Assembly: GCA_016906335.1 (NCBI GenBank)
Contig: JADEYG010000009.1
Location: 859,001-923,000, forward strand
Length of the DNA stretch: 64,000 bases
Direction of reading: 5' to 3'
Origin: Novakomyces olei
Lineage: Eukaryota; Ascomycota; Novakomycetes; Novakomycetales; Novakomycetaceae
The notes below the pieces were generated by a model. The model was not told where the DNA came from, made no database searches, and was given only the letters and a program-made list of their open reading frames with translations. A program made the position numbers and the translations under genes. Of the stretch, positions 1 to 9,889 are shown piece after piece (position 1 is the stretch's first letter; the number at the start of each line of letters is the position of its first letter).

Positions 1-2348
1 TGTAGACGCGAGTCTTTGCCGTACTTTTGAAGCTGCGTGCAACGAGTCCGATAAAATTACTGTGGAGCCACTTGCGAGAGAATGGTTCTTCGCAATGTGC
101 CGATACGAATACCTGCCGGGCATGCAAAAGGTACGTAGTGTTCGCTGCGAGTTCAATCGCTTACAGACAGGCGGCCGTTTACTTGCAAAGAAACTGCAAA
201 CAGAATGCCTACGTCTACTGGTACCTGCTATCGCTGCTTCTCAATGCTGTAAGTTTACGTATTTTATGTCGGAATCCAGTCTAAACTCAATTTTGGTACT
301 AGAAAAAAACACAAAATACTGGAGAGCAGACGCTTCAAAGCTCGCTAGCAGAGAAAATGGCACAGAGGCTTGTGGACTCGAATCAAGTATCTACAGCGGA
401 ACAGTTTCATCTTGTACTGGATACTTTTTTATTCCGCAACTTGAACGAACAGTCTCTCAGTCTACTGGAACACGATGCCTATCAGTCCCTGGTTATGAGC
501 GATGTCGACTTGATTCGTAGCCGAATTGATCTTTTGATTAGTCTTGAAAAATGGCCAGAACTCGTCAGTTTTTGCTCGCGTCTCGTGAACTCAAACGAGC
601 TGTTTGATTACAAGAGTCTCCAGGGATGGTTGACGGGGTTACAAAAACAAAAAGCAAAAGATCCTTCATATTTTGAACAAGAGGCCAACAAATTTGTATC
701 ATTTCTTAAAGATCGTAAGGATCGGAACAGTGTACTAGTTTACGCTGAAGTTTTATCCAACCCGGTATTTGGACCGGTCCAAGGTCCGCAGGGACTTTTC
801 CATGTTTTCAATCATTTATCATCAAAAGCCTGCTGTTTTGAAGACATTCATTCCCTGTCGGATCGTTTCCCGCTGCCAGAAGAATCTTTTCACGGCTTTA
901 TACGCGAAATTGGGCTCCGGTACTTGGATGGAGATATGACGACGCGGATAAATATATTGAAATTGGAAATATGTTATTCTACGAAGCAAGAATCAGAGTT
1001 TGTGACCAGCATTTTGTGCAGGGCCAGCGATCTATACTTTACAAGCGCTGAAAAAGACGATAGCTCTGCTGGAGATGACGCACTTTTAATAGTTGTTTAT
1101 TGTATATTGTACGCTACCAAGCTCTCAAACTCTGGACTACGGGAAGCGCTGGCTTGGTTGGAGTACGGAATCCAGCAAAATGGTCACAATTACCACTTTA
1201 AACTCGTTGCTCTGATACTTTACAAGAGACTAGGGTGCTTTGACAAGGTATTGCAGCTTTACGCGGCTTTAAATGTAGGGCAAATACAGATCGATACAGT
1301 TTCGCACTACGCTCTTAGCGAAATCTCCCGACTCTATCCTTGTCCCCGACAGCAACATGCTTTACTCCTGCTTCGGCATTCGACTGACTATTATACAGAA
1401 GCCGGCGGAGAGATGATGGAAATGTTACGTCTTGCCTTTGAGAACGGGGCTTTTTCTCAAGTCGAAGGCTTCTTCCAGTTTAAGGACAGACTCGATCGCA
1501 GTGTGTGGCTGGAATCAGTCCAGACTGAATACGGGTTTTCCCGCGAAAGTTCGAGAGAAAGCGGCCGACTTACTGGGCCAGTAAAGCTCAATACTGATGC
1601 TGAATCGGATCCTGCACTGCTTTCTGATAATCGCGATTACAGTTTGATTCCACAGTTTTATGGGTGGTCGGGTAATGTAAAGCAATACTTGTCTGACGAT
1701 TTGCGGGTCGATGTGTACCGAGTAAGGGTACGTACCTTAGGCGCAAATGTGCGATTTGCTCTGCGTTCAGGTAGACTTGATGCAGTCTTGCCAGTAGTTG
1801 CATCAATAGAAGGTTTACAAGACCAATTAAAAGGGCCGGACTTGGTAGAGGCGCTCTTTTTAAAGGCTATATGCCAATTGGCCTGCACAAGTCTAGGAGA
1901 CAAGGGGAAAGACGGATTGGGTAAAGCTGCTGACGGGTCTGACTTTTTGGATGAGCTTAAAAGACTTTACCAGTCTCTCACTGAAACCAGCCAGCCACTA
2001 CCAATTTACAATAAAATGCAGCTTAAAGCGTGTAATACGAGCATGGACTTGAATCTTCTTGCATTTAATCAGTTCTTAACGGGCCAAACGTCTCGACCAG
2101 CTGCTCGGGACTTGCAAGCGCGTCTACGTCGGCAATTTAAAGATGTTCAAGAGCAAGTGAATGCAATATTGATCGATTCACTTCACGCAGCAGTCGGTGA
2201 AGAATGCAAAAGTCTGGACCTGGGCCAGGAAAGTGCTCAACGGCTTTTGCTTGTGCCCGCAGCCTTTCGGCAAAATGTATACGAGTCCATCGAAAGCAGC
2301 CAAGCGCGGACGCTTGAGGGTTTTTCCAGGCTTTCGCTTGGACTGTAA
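1..2348 (+). CDS. NAA25: NatB N-terminal acetyltransferase auxiliary subunit (Naa25/Mdm20), 5'-truncated by window
   Basis: Exons 1-130, 171-248 and 303-2348 give about 750 residues; the true start lies before the window. The family is the TPR-like auxiliary subunit of NatB, which anchors the catalytic Naa20 to ribosomes so that Met-Asp/Glu/Asn/Gln N-termini are acetylated. Family-typical stretches are YVYWYLLSLLLNAV, SLAEKMAQRLV, the helical segment HNYHFKLVALILYKRLG followed by IQIDTVSHYALSE, and the DNRD motif near residue 510. Introns 131-170 (40 bp) and 249-302 (54 bp) are both phase 0 and join frames that each match the family. The next genes RAD60-like and HCNGP-like follow on the same strand. 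Identification is strong; the exon joins are inferred. Confidence 0.9.
131..170 (+). other. 40-bp intron in NAA25
   Basis: The intron starts GTACGT and ends TTACAGACAG. Only the later AG at 169-170 restores the frame that continues into the conserved segment AAVYLQRNCKQNAYVYW; the AG at 165-166 does not. It is an example of the very short introns of this genome. Confidence 0.75.
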
Positions 2349-2664
2349 AGTAATGATCTAATAGAAGTTTATACCTGTATAAATCAATTTAAGCACTGCA
2401 CACATTTAATCTCGGTTTGGACGCATTGAATATCGTTTTGGTTACAATTATTGTCCCAATTAATGCCCGTCTTTGGTCTTAGTACGTTTAAAAAATACCA
2501 ATAAAACTGATTAGACCTAAAAATCATCCATTATGTTATAGGAAGCAAATTAATGTATATTTATTAACAATAATTGTCAAGTATTGTACAATATCTGATC
2601 TACGCTTTGTTTATCTACAAATTCAGCTTATTATACTGCGATTCGCAAATGACGGCAATCATCG
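2349..2664. other. AT-rich spacer between NAA25 and the RAD60-like gene
   Basis: This 316-bp spacer holds the 3' UTR of NAA25 and the 5' region of the next gene. It is AT-rich, and I see no further gene or clear repeat. Confidence 0.6.
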
Positions 2665-3987
2665 ATGACTGAGCAGGTCGACGATGAAATCAGCTTTTTC
2701 AAGCGCAAAGATCGAGTCGCAGCAGCACCACATAACAGAGAAAGAGATGTAGTGGCAAAAAAGCAGTCAAAGCGTGTGCATATTGGGGAAAAAGAGGACG
2801 AGGATTTGAAAGAGTTAGGTCGATTGCGAATGTGAGCGCACTGCTTCTTTTGCCTCTCTGCTAAACACTCAGGGTCTCAAATTCGATATCATTGGTAAGC
2901 GATGACGACGATCAAGACGGCGGCGTGGCTGGCGAGGTGGAAGAGCTTTTAGATTCTGAGAGCAATGGTGAAATAGTTGAAATCGAGTCAGAGGACAGGC
3001 CAGTAGGGCGCCACCAGCGCAAACGCAGTATCAGCCTGACGCCGCCGCCAGGCGAGCCTTTGCGCAGAGTGCAAATATACACAGACGAAGAGTAAGATAT
3101 ACAGTACTGCCAGTGTGGGCAAGACTGATTATGTAGAAAACAGGGCGCAAGAAGGAAAAGAAAGCCTTCCCCAGCGCGTGAAACAAAGCACGCTGAAGAG
3201 AGGGTTGAGGATAAGGTTAAATTGGCGATTCGACGATCAGCGTTATTGCCGTACCAGCATTTGCCCACTGTTGAGGACGTTTTTCACGTTACTATAAGTT
3301 CTTCTACACGCATGGAGCACGCGTTGGCCTGTTTTTTAAAGGACAACTCCAATACCACCGCCGGATCAGGGTACTTTCTCGTATACAATGGAAGAAAAGT
3401 GTTCAGTTCGACGGCTCCAAAATTTTTGAACATGCAGGCGGGCGACACCCCCTACGATCTTGGTAAGTGTTTTGTGGCCACTAAATTGAATAATCAATAA
3501 ATTGGTGTAAAACGTGTATTGATTTATTGTTTGCTTGCTAATTATTTGCTTGTTGATGCTTTATTTATTCTACTTTTTAGCAAAGAAACAATTCTGATTA
3601 CCAGAGGTCCATGATGCGACGTCTTACGCGGCTTTTATGAGCGCAAAAGAGCAACGGCAAAAACAACTTTTGGAAAATGCGGAGCAAGATGAGTTTAACG
3701 CAGACAGGGCAGAGTTGGGTACAGACGAAATAGAAAAAGAATTGGATTATGGTGGGCCATATATTAATTTGCGCATTCGCCACCGTGATATGGAGGATTT
3801 TTGTGCACAAGTCAAGCCGAGCACTGTGTTTTCTAAAGTCTATGATTCGGTGAGAAATCATCACCAAATCGATGTGGCCAAGACTATGCGACTCGTATTC
3901 GAAGGCGAAACAATCGGCCCTTCAGATACCGCAACTGACTTGGAATTGGAGGATGGGGATATGATTGAGCTGTTGGTGTCGGACTGA
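2665..3987 (+). CDS. Rad60/Esc2/NIP45-type protein with SUMO-like domains
   Basis: Exons 2665-2831, 2873-3091, 3137-3462 and 3605-3987 encode 364 residues. Rad60/Esc2 proteins act in the nucleus with the Ubc9/SUMO machinery and Smc5/6 in recombination repair. The N-terminus is acidic and basic low-complexity, with a polar serine/aspartate stretch. A first SUMO-like domain covers roughly residues 165-245 (PTVEDVFHVTISSSTRMEHA onwards). The last 80 residues are a clear SUMO-like domain 2, with INLRIRHRDMEDF, RLVFEGETIGPSDTATDLE and the terminal EDGDMIELLV. No GG maturation motif is present, as expected for this family. Introns are 41, 45 and 142 bp with CTGAT-like branch sites. The orthology call (Rad60 versus Esc2) is tentative; the architecture is well supported. 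Confidence 0.8.
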
Positions 3988-4205
3988 TGTAGTATATTTA
4001 TTCCATATCAGCAAGGTCGGTATTGTCCATTCAACGCTTATACACGCTTACTCCCGTTACCGCCCATAGTTATTTAGGCTTTAGTGAAAAGCACTTGGCT
4101 ATATATATTGAATAAACTTTATATTTACTCGCATAATTGAGATCCTGGTGGATTGTGCTCTTTCATTTATTCTACTGTATAGCGAGTCCAATAATATGTT
4201 TATAT

Positions 4206-4243
<38 letters not shown>

Positions 4244-4326
4244 TTAATTAATTAATTAATTACTTTATTTATTTACCGCCACCACGCTGCCAACTATGGT
4301 TCCTGTTTGAAGCTTATTGCTTGAGC
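3988..4326. repeat. Spacer with (TTTA)n microsatellite
   Basis: The spacer between the RAD60-like and HCNGP-like genes contains a TTTA/TTAA tetranucleotide run at about 4211-4275. I see nothing else in it. Confidence 0.7.
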
Positions 4327-4863
4327 ATGTCTGGTCATGAAGTCCAGCCGCCCACGCTGGAAGATTTGGAGAAAGCTCGGGAGCTAACGCTGCCCGATCT
4401 TGATGATATGCAGCAATGGACAATCCCTGATTCGCCTGTTTTGAACTCTGCGGAAAAGGAGGCAGAGTACGAGACACGAGCGGCACGCGTCGCACACTAC
4501 CTGGAACTAAAGCAAAAAGGCATAAACCTTAATGACAAACTAGCAGCGTCTTTGGCATTCAGCAATCCGGGCTTGACGGATATGATGGCTGCTCGTCTCG
4601 GTATCGACGATCGTGCTGTAGAGCCGAGCATTTATGACGCAGAGCAGTTTCCACCAGAGGCGTATGCCCAAAACATTGGCAAGCAACGTAACCTGACAAG
4701 CATTTATTAATGTGGAATAGAACGGCAGCAGGAAAAAGCCATGGTAAATCGGATACAGCGGCAGAGCCAGCCACGTGCATCCGTCGGGTTTACAAGGGCA
4801 CGAAAAATTTAGGAGAGTTTGGGTCAGTCTTGGCGTGCTTTTACAGTGTAAAACAGACTTGAA
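4327..4863 (+). CDS. HCNGP / SAP30-binding-protein family protein
   Basis: Exons 4327-4687 and 4721-4863 encode 167 residues; I chose the ATG at 4327 because the in-frame codon at 4321 is TTG. The HCNGP family (human SAP30BP) is nuclear and linked to transcriptional repression and pre-mRNA splicing. The matching core is a region YLELKQKGINLNDKL, then FSNPGL, then GIDD and YDAEQFPPEAYAQNIGKQ, the same order as in SAP30BP. Removing the 33-bp intron 4688-4720 replaces an early stop with a basic Q-rich helix (QRQQEKAMVNRIQRQ), as the family requires. The last about 20 residues look unconserved, so the C-terminal end is less sure. Confidence 0.75.
4688..4720 (+). other. Ultra-short 33-bp intron
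   Basis: It starts GTAACC, has a candidate branch CCTGAC near the donor, and ends GGAATAG. If it is not spliced, the protein ends eight residues past the intron's 5' end, losing the family's C-terminal helix. Confidence 0.6.
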
Positions 4864-5195
4864 TGAATCAATATAGTCCCACAGATTGGGTTATGGTCAA
4901 ACGAGATTACAATATTAGTTCAATTGACGGCCTTACGTCCCGCACTTTTCTACCGAAGCATTGCCAAACTGTAGGCGTGAACCCTACAATATGCAATCCT
5001 GATTGCATGGCCATTAGATTAGAGGACTCTGCTATATTTGTATTTATCTATATTTATTAATATTTATCTATCTATTTATCTATACATCTACATATTACAG
5101 CACTAAGGCTGAGGACTGAGCCGTGTCTCACACTGTAGACTCGTACCATTGAATGCTTTACTCCCTATGAAAAGACGCCGACATCAACGAATAAG
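4864..5195. other. Convergent spacer, no gene seen
   Basis: This spacer lies between the HCNGP-like gene (+) and carbinolamine dehydratase (-). It contains a short ATCT/ATTTAT-rich run at about 5041-5095. A 65-codon open frame from 4863 has no recognisable features. Confidence 0.6.
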
Positions 5196-5653
5196 TTATG
5201 CTTTGCCAGTACAATCGCACTCTTTATCCTGTACCGCGACGCCCCCCATACGTTTTGCCGCAGCGGCGATTGCGCGTGCCAGTCTGCCGTCCTTGTCCGT
5301 AATCTGATCACCCGCCGAATGGGTGTGTAACCGTACGTCCACGACATTGAACACGTTTGTCCACTCTGGATGATGATTGAGCTTTTCCGCTAAAATGTGA
5401 GTCGAAATCTCGACGGTGAGGACGTACCACGAAGAGCAACGATGCTCATAAACGCCCACGCTTCGGAAAAGCGGGGAAAACGCAATCGCGTTACTAAGCT
5501 AGAGCCCTGCCTCACGAAAACGTGTCCATGCTCTTTTTCCAAGTCTGCAAGGAGAGCTTGCACGTCTGTACTGTTCAAGACAACAGCATTGCTTGCAAAT
5601 CTTTTGAGTATAGCGCTACGGTGTCCCACAACTCGCGGCCAATGGCCCAACAT
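5196..5653 (-). CDS. Pterin-4a-carbinolamine dehydratase
   Basis: Exons 5428-5653 and 5196-5389 (minus strand) encode 139 residues. The enzyme dehydrates 4a-hydroxy-tetrahydropterin in pterin recycling. The hallmark F-x-F/dF-EA-FM then HHPEW-NV-N-V-V-L-TH pattern is present: [24 protein letters not shown] joined across the intron, then [13 protein letters not shown] and ITDKDGRLA. The two conserved active-site histidines (HHPEW) and the later THS are visible. The first about 25 residues (basic, no acids, with RHRSAIL-like character) could be a mitochondrial presequence. The intron is 38 bp with a GTACGT donor. GTP cyclohydrolase I lies about 34 kb away in this window, the other pterin gene here. 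Confidence 0.9.
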
Positions 5654-5931
5654 GCTACAAGCGGGAACGCGTCAAGTATTAATTATATGTAGTCTTTGTA
5701 TATATAATATTACTGTGTAGGTATTTGTGGTATTTATTAATTAATTATTAATTATAATTATTATTTATTATTTATTATTTATTATTTATTATTTATTATT
5801 TATTCAATTATTCATTCATTTATTCATTTATTCATTTATTCATTTATTCATTTATTCATTTATTCATTTATTCATTTATTCATTTATTCATTTATTCATT
5901 TATTTATTTATTAGCCACGCTGACAATAATC
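5654..5931. repeat. Low-complexity (ATTATTT)n and (TTCATTTA)n repeats
   Basis: The upstream region of the carbinolamine dehydratase gene is mostly two tandem repeats. A TTATTTA-type run at about 5750-5805 is followed by about eleven TTCATTTA units at about 5808-5900. It lies directly behind the aquaporin stop codon. Confidence 0.9.
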
Positions 5932-6831
5932 TTACATGCGCCACGACTGCCAGACGGCCCACAAAGGCGAAAGAGCAGTCATATCGTACAGCACGCACCC
6001 AACGATCCCACCAATGAACGGAACAAAGGTAGGAACGAGGGCATACATGCCATCGCCACTCCCACCAGTCCAGCCGGATGCTCCAAACACCATAACTGCC
6101 ACTATTCGTGGCCCCAAATCGCGTACTGTATTGATAGCATACCCAGTCAGCATACCAAAACTCGTACCGATGGCCATTACAAGGAACACTAGCGCCAGCG
6201 CTACTGCCCCGGGAGTTTTCGTTAGTCCAGCACGTTTGTCCGTCACTGCCATTACCCCCACCAGTAGGACCATTGTGCCCACTAACTCTGACGTAACCTG
6301 TCCACCCCGGTCCAAACCGTCCATAGGCGAAGTGTAAAAGACACGGGCACTGTCTGCCTGTAGCATGAGAGGGGCATAATACCAGTAAACGGCAGCGCCA
6401 CCTAGAATGCCGCCCGTTATTTGAGCCAACATATAAAAAGGCAGCCTTCGCCAGGGAAATGATCGGAATATACACATACAAAGTGTGACTACTGGATTCA
6501 AATGGCCTCCAGACACGGGGCCAGCTATTATTGCCCCTAGTCCAACTCCAATTCCCCAGGCCCAAAGACCAGCAATTTCAGCAGAAGCTCGTTCTGGTCC
6601 AGTGGAAAAGTAGGTGCGTGCTGCACTGCCGTCCCCGAGCATTACGAGTAACATAACACCCAGCATTTCCGCCAGCATAACGGCCAATATTGAAGGCGGA
6701 GACTTTTCTGGCTCATCTGTTGAGGGCAAATTGTTACTGCCCTCATGTCCAGCTTCTTCATCTCCGATTGCTTGAGCCATTGTGTGCCTTGCTCGCTCCA
6801 ACATCTCAAAAACTTGGGGCATCCCCGCCAT
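5932..6831 (-). CDS. Aquaglyceroporin (MIP family) with atypical NPA boxes
   Basis: This single-exon gene encodes 299 residues starting at ATG 6831. MIP channels conduct water or glycerol across a membrane. Six hydrophobic segments are readable between residues about 45 and 290. The first pore loop is SGGHLNPVVT (NPV instead of NPA). The second is GYAINTVRDLGPR (NTV instead of NPA), where GlpF-type channels have NPARD. The conserved second-loop Arg and the D-x-G-P-R glycerol-channel signature remain, so I favour an aquaglyceroporin over a strict water channel. Fungal Fps1-type channels are also known to vary at both boxes. The N-terminal about 45 residues are acidic and cytosolic. A 1.1-kb upstream region precedes it. 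Confidence 0.9.
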   Translation of the reverse strand: MAGMPQVFEMLERARHTMAQAIGDEEAGHEGSNNLPSTDEPEKSPPSILAVMLAEMLGVMLLVMLGDGSAARTYFSTGPERASAEIAGLWAWGIGVGLGAIIAGPVSGGHLNPVVTLCMCIFRSFPWRRLPFYMLAQITGGILGGAAVYWYYAPLMLQADSARVFYTSPMDGLDRGGQVTSELVGTMVLLVGVMAVTDKRAGLTKTPGAVALALVFLVMAIGTSFGMLTGYAINTVRDLGPRIVAVMVFGASGWTGGSGDGMYALVPTFVPFIGGIVGCVLYDMTALSPLWAVWQSWRM

Positions 6832-7938
6832 TTTAAATCATTCGGACAATCCTAGTGTGGAAGAGAGTACAAGGCAAGAAGTGTGGGGGATGGAAGAGTA
6901 TGAAAAGTGTGGGGAAATAAGGAGAGTAGTGTGGTATGTGTAAGAGAAACAGAAAGATTAGTCAGGAGGACTAAACGAGAATATTGTTCAGGTAAGATTT
7001 AAGTAGAACGTGATTAGCGACAAAATAAGGGAGAATGTGAATTAATGCCAGTAAAATTGATACATAAAAAATGGGATAAAGTCGTACTCCACAGATTATA
7101 CAGGCCAAAAAGGTTAGAGAAATCAAGGAAGGGAAATGAATGGATGGATGGAATACAAACTAAACAGAAAAAAGGAGGTAGCGTAACAGACAGGGATTGT
7201 GGATAAATAAAACGATAAAGTTGACGAGCGAAAATTGAATAGATATTTAAAGATGCTGGTAAGGAAAAATGGATAAGAGATGCACAAGATAGCAATAATG
7301 AAGCTAGTTAAAGCGACTAGTAAACAAACCGAGGTAGCCCTTGTGTCTGTAGCACTTCACGTAGCCCCTCAGTCGTTGAATGGTACAATGAACCCTTCAA
7401 CAACGACTGAAAAACGTTCCTCGGCTTTCCTTCTTAATTGTATTCTATTTTTGTTTTAATTCGACTTTGTATTAGTCAATGACAATTCCAATTGGTTTGG
7501 AATTGCACGAGCAAGCCAATACAAGCTAATGCACGGCTCAAAATGTACGGAGATTTTTGTAACCGAGTCTATTTGATTGGTTAGCACTCAGTCGGACATT
7601 ATTCAAACTCACCGGTATGCTGCAAAGCTAAACTCTGCAAAGCTAAACACAGAGTAATAATCACCGACCCAATTGTCTGGACGTGATAGGAAAATTAAAG
7701 TTTTAGAGTCAAGTGGGACTGACCCGTAGCAGATAATACCAAAAACGCTCTGTCTAACACATGTTTATATCATTGCTTTTCACCTTAAAAACCATAATGC
7801 TTTTTGTCTCCGCGAAAAGCATGGGAAAATTCTCATGTGACCTGCGGTCGTCCCGTACAATTATGTATACGTGTTTATTTATCTATAAATAAACAAATTT
7901 GTGCCCAATGCGTGTTGTGTATACGCCAGCGAAACAAT
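6832..7938. promoter_or_regulatory. Long upstream region of the aquaglyceroporin gene
   Basis: These 1.1 kb lie between the aquaporin start and the end of the mitochondrial carrier gene. The proximal part (6840-7300) is purine-rich on the plus strand. I see a 14-bp direct repeat CTGCAAAGCTAAAC near 7620-7650. An inverted repeat CAGTCGTTG...CAACGACTG lies at about 7372-7410, and a CAATTCCA...TGGAATTG pair near 7484-7506. Open frames here have no gene-like character. Confidence 0.5.
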
Positions 7939-9164
7939 TCACGATAATCGATGCATACAAAACTCCCATACTGCAACCGCTGCTCCATTGGTAGGGACGG
8001 CTCGCAGTGAGCAAGGCAGGAATCCACGGTAGAGATTGCGTAGGCCTCCTGGTTTGCTGCATACAGCCCGCATTACATCCCAAACGCCTCTATATTTTGG
8101 TCGCGTAAGTGAGTCTGTTAGAATATTTTGTTTTGCGACGTCGAACGGGAAGGAGAATGTCCAATACGCCTGTGAAGCGGCTCCACTAGAATTTATCAGA
8201 AAACTGCCTCAAATTTAAATAATGTTGCTTTTAGATTTGTTTTATTTTCGTTATTGAATTCTTCCAAACCGTCGTTTGCTTCCTTTATCCCTTACCCGGC
8301 CCAAAACGAGATGGCTCCGGAACTCAGTGCCGTCTTGTCCCGCAAATAACAGCCTACTATATCGTACGTGCCCCAAAACACAAAGAACCATGATCTTTGT
8401 ATCGCTGTGGCGATCCATCCGTGGAAGATTCCGTTTCTGACGCCCGCTTGTTGAAACTAAAGCCTATAAGCAAAACTAATATGCTTATTATCATGCAATC
8501 TCACCACTTTACGTGCACAGTCAATAGGGCCGGTATACAGTCTGGATGCACTGTCGTACTGAACTTGCAAGCGTGCCTTGCCTTAGTATGAGTCAAGCAA
8601 AGTGCCAAGTGGCAGTCGACTGGGCTTTCCAGGGCAGTAAAGAAAAGTCGTACCCAGTCAACGCTAAAGATGTATAGAGCGAATATTGTCCAAGTCCAAA
8701 TCACATACCTTGACGTGCTCGATAGGGCACGCGAGAACAGACACGGTCAGGCCGGCGCCGAGTCCAGCAATTGAGTGTTGCAGAGTGGAAAGCTGCTCAA
8801 CATTAGCGCCTCGCCGAATAGCCGCGCGGTAGTTGTCGAGAGAGCCCATTAGCACTAGAGACGATATTAATAAATTAATTAATAATTAATTAGTAAATAA
8901 ATTGTTCAAACAAAAGGTCTACTCACGGCTGTCCATACACGCCCAGCCTATTAGCGGTGGGGTTGCGCCCTTGTAGAATCCTCGCAGACCTTCTTTCACA
9001 AAAGTTTCCCGTACACAAGCCCAAACTCCGCCGTGGAATCGTGCCGCGTCTACTTGCATACGCACTTTTATCGTGTCAAACGGGTGGCCAACTACGAGCT
9101 TTGTCACGCCTGACGCGGTTCCCGCTATAAAGCCGCGCAAGGGCGAGTGCTGCTCTTTTGACAT
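7939..9164 (-). CDS. Mitochondrial carrier family (SLC25) transporter
   Basis: Five exons (8927-9164, 8709-8854, 8505-8576, 8296-8456, 7939-8185; minus strand) encode 287 residues. The three tandem repeats each carry a P-x-[DE]-x-x-[KR] signature: PFDTIKVRMQ, CPIEHVKARLQ and FPFDVAKQNI. Six membrane helices and a G-rich start (RGFIAGTASGVTKLVVGHPFD) fit a carrier of the inner mitochondrial membrane. The second-repeat motif and the overall look resemble the carnitine/ornithine/basic-amino-acid branch, but I cannot name the substrate. Introns are 72, 131, 48 and 110 bp; a CATACTAAG branch site supports the AG at 8577-8578. The ATG at 9164 was chosen because the in-frame codon at 9179 is TTG. 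Confidence 0.9.
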
Positions 9165-9889
9165 TTGGCCTTGATGCAAACGTATGCCTCTCTATACCGT
9201 AATCTTTTTGATTATTTATATACGCGCACAGCTAAATTGGAGACGTATATTATACGAAGGAATATGAACATTCTTTGGATAAAAGTTTAAATGTGTTCAT
9301 GTAAGTTTAGATATTTCCTCTACGACTTTTCACTGTTTACACGAGTACAAAGGCCTCCGCCAGCGACTGGACGCGCCATTCGAGCCGTCTGCAGTACGTA
9401 ACCAAATATAATTTGAATTTATATACAATTCAAATACAATTAAAATTCAAAATACTTCAAACATACTTCCAATACAATTCAAATACAATTCAAATACAAT
9501 TCAAATAATGTAATTCAAGTTCAAACATACTTCAAATTCAATCCACATTTTGTTTACGTTACTGTGGCTAATTGTTTCGGTTTTTTAAAAGGTTTGACAT
9601 TACAGTGGGCCGAGCCACTTTGCAAAGTATCAGCTTCACTATACAATCCACACAATGTTATCCACAAGCCTACAAGACTATAATAATCTCCTTTTATGTC
9701 TCATACTGCCCACCTTTCACGACCAATCACGGTACTTTAATTGAGACACGATAACCGACCTGCCTCCGATAGTGGAAATGACAAGACGACCAAAGTAGTA
9801 CAGCCCACATTAGAAGTAGACTACCGCGATTCCCTCAATACTTTTGCCTTTGATTGCGAGCGGACGTAGAGCCGTTTGTCGCAGCCGAC
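9165..9889. promoter_or_regulatory. Divergent intergenic region with AATACAATTC repeats
   Basis: These 725 bp separate the carrier gene (-) and the oxidoreductase gene (+). At about 9410-9545 a decamer related to AATACAATTC is repeated about ten times with drift. No gene is seen. Confidence 0.65.

Noticed and set aside
5900-6565. 221-codon open frame on the minus strand over the aquaporin gene
   Set aside because: It is another frame of the same strand as the aquaporin and shows no family features, while the aquaporin frame has the full MIP signature.
7484-7506. Transposon terminal repeats
   Set aside because: The inverted pair is short and no transposase or target-site duplication was found; kept only as a weak regulatory observation.
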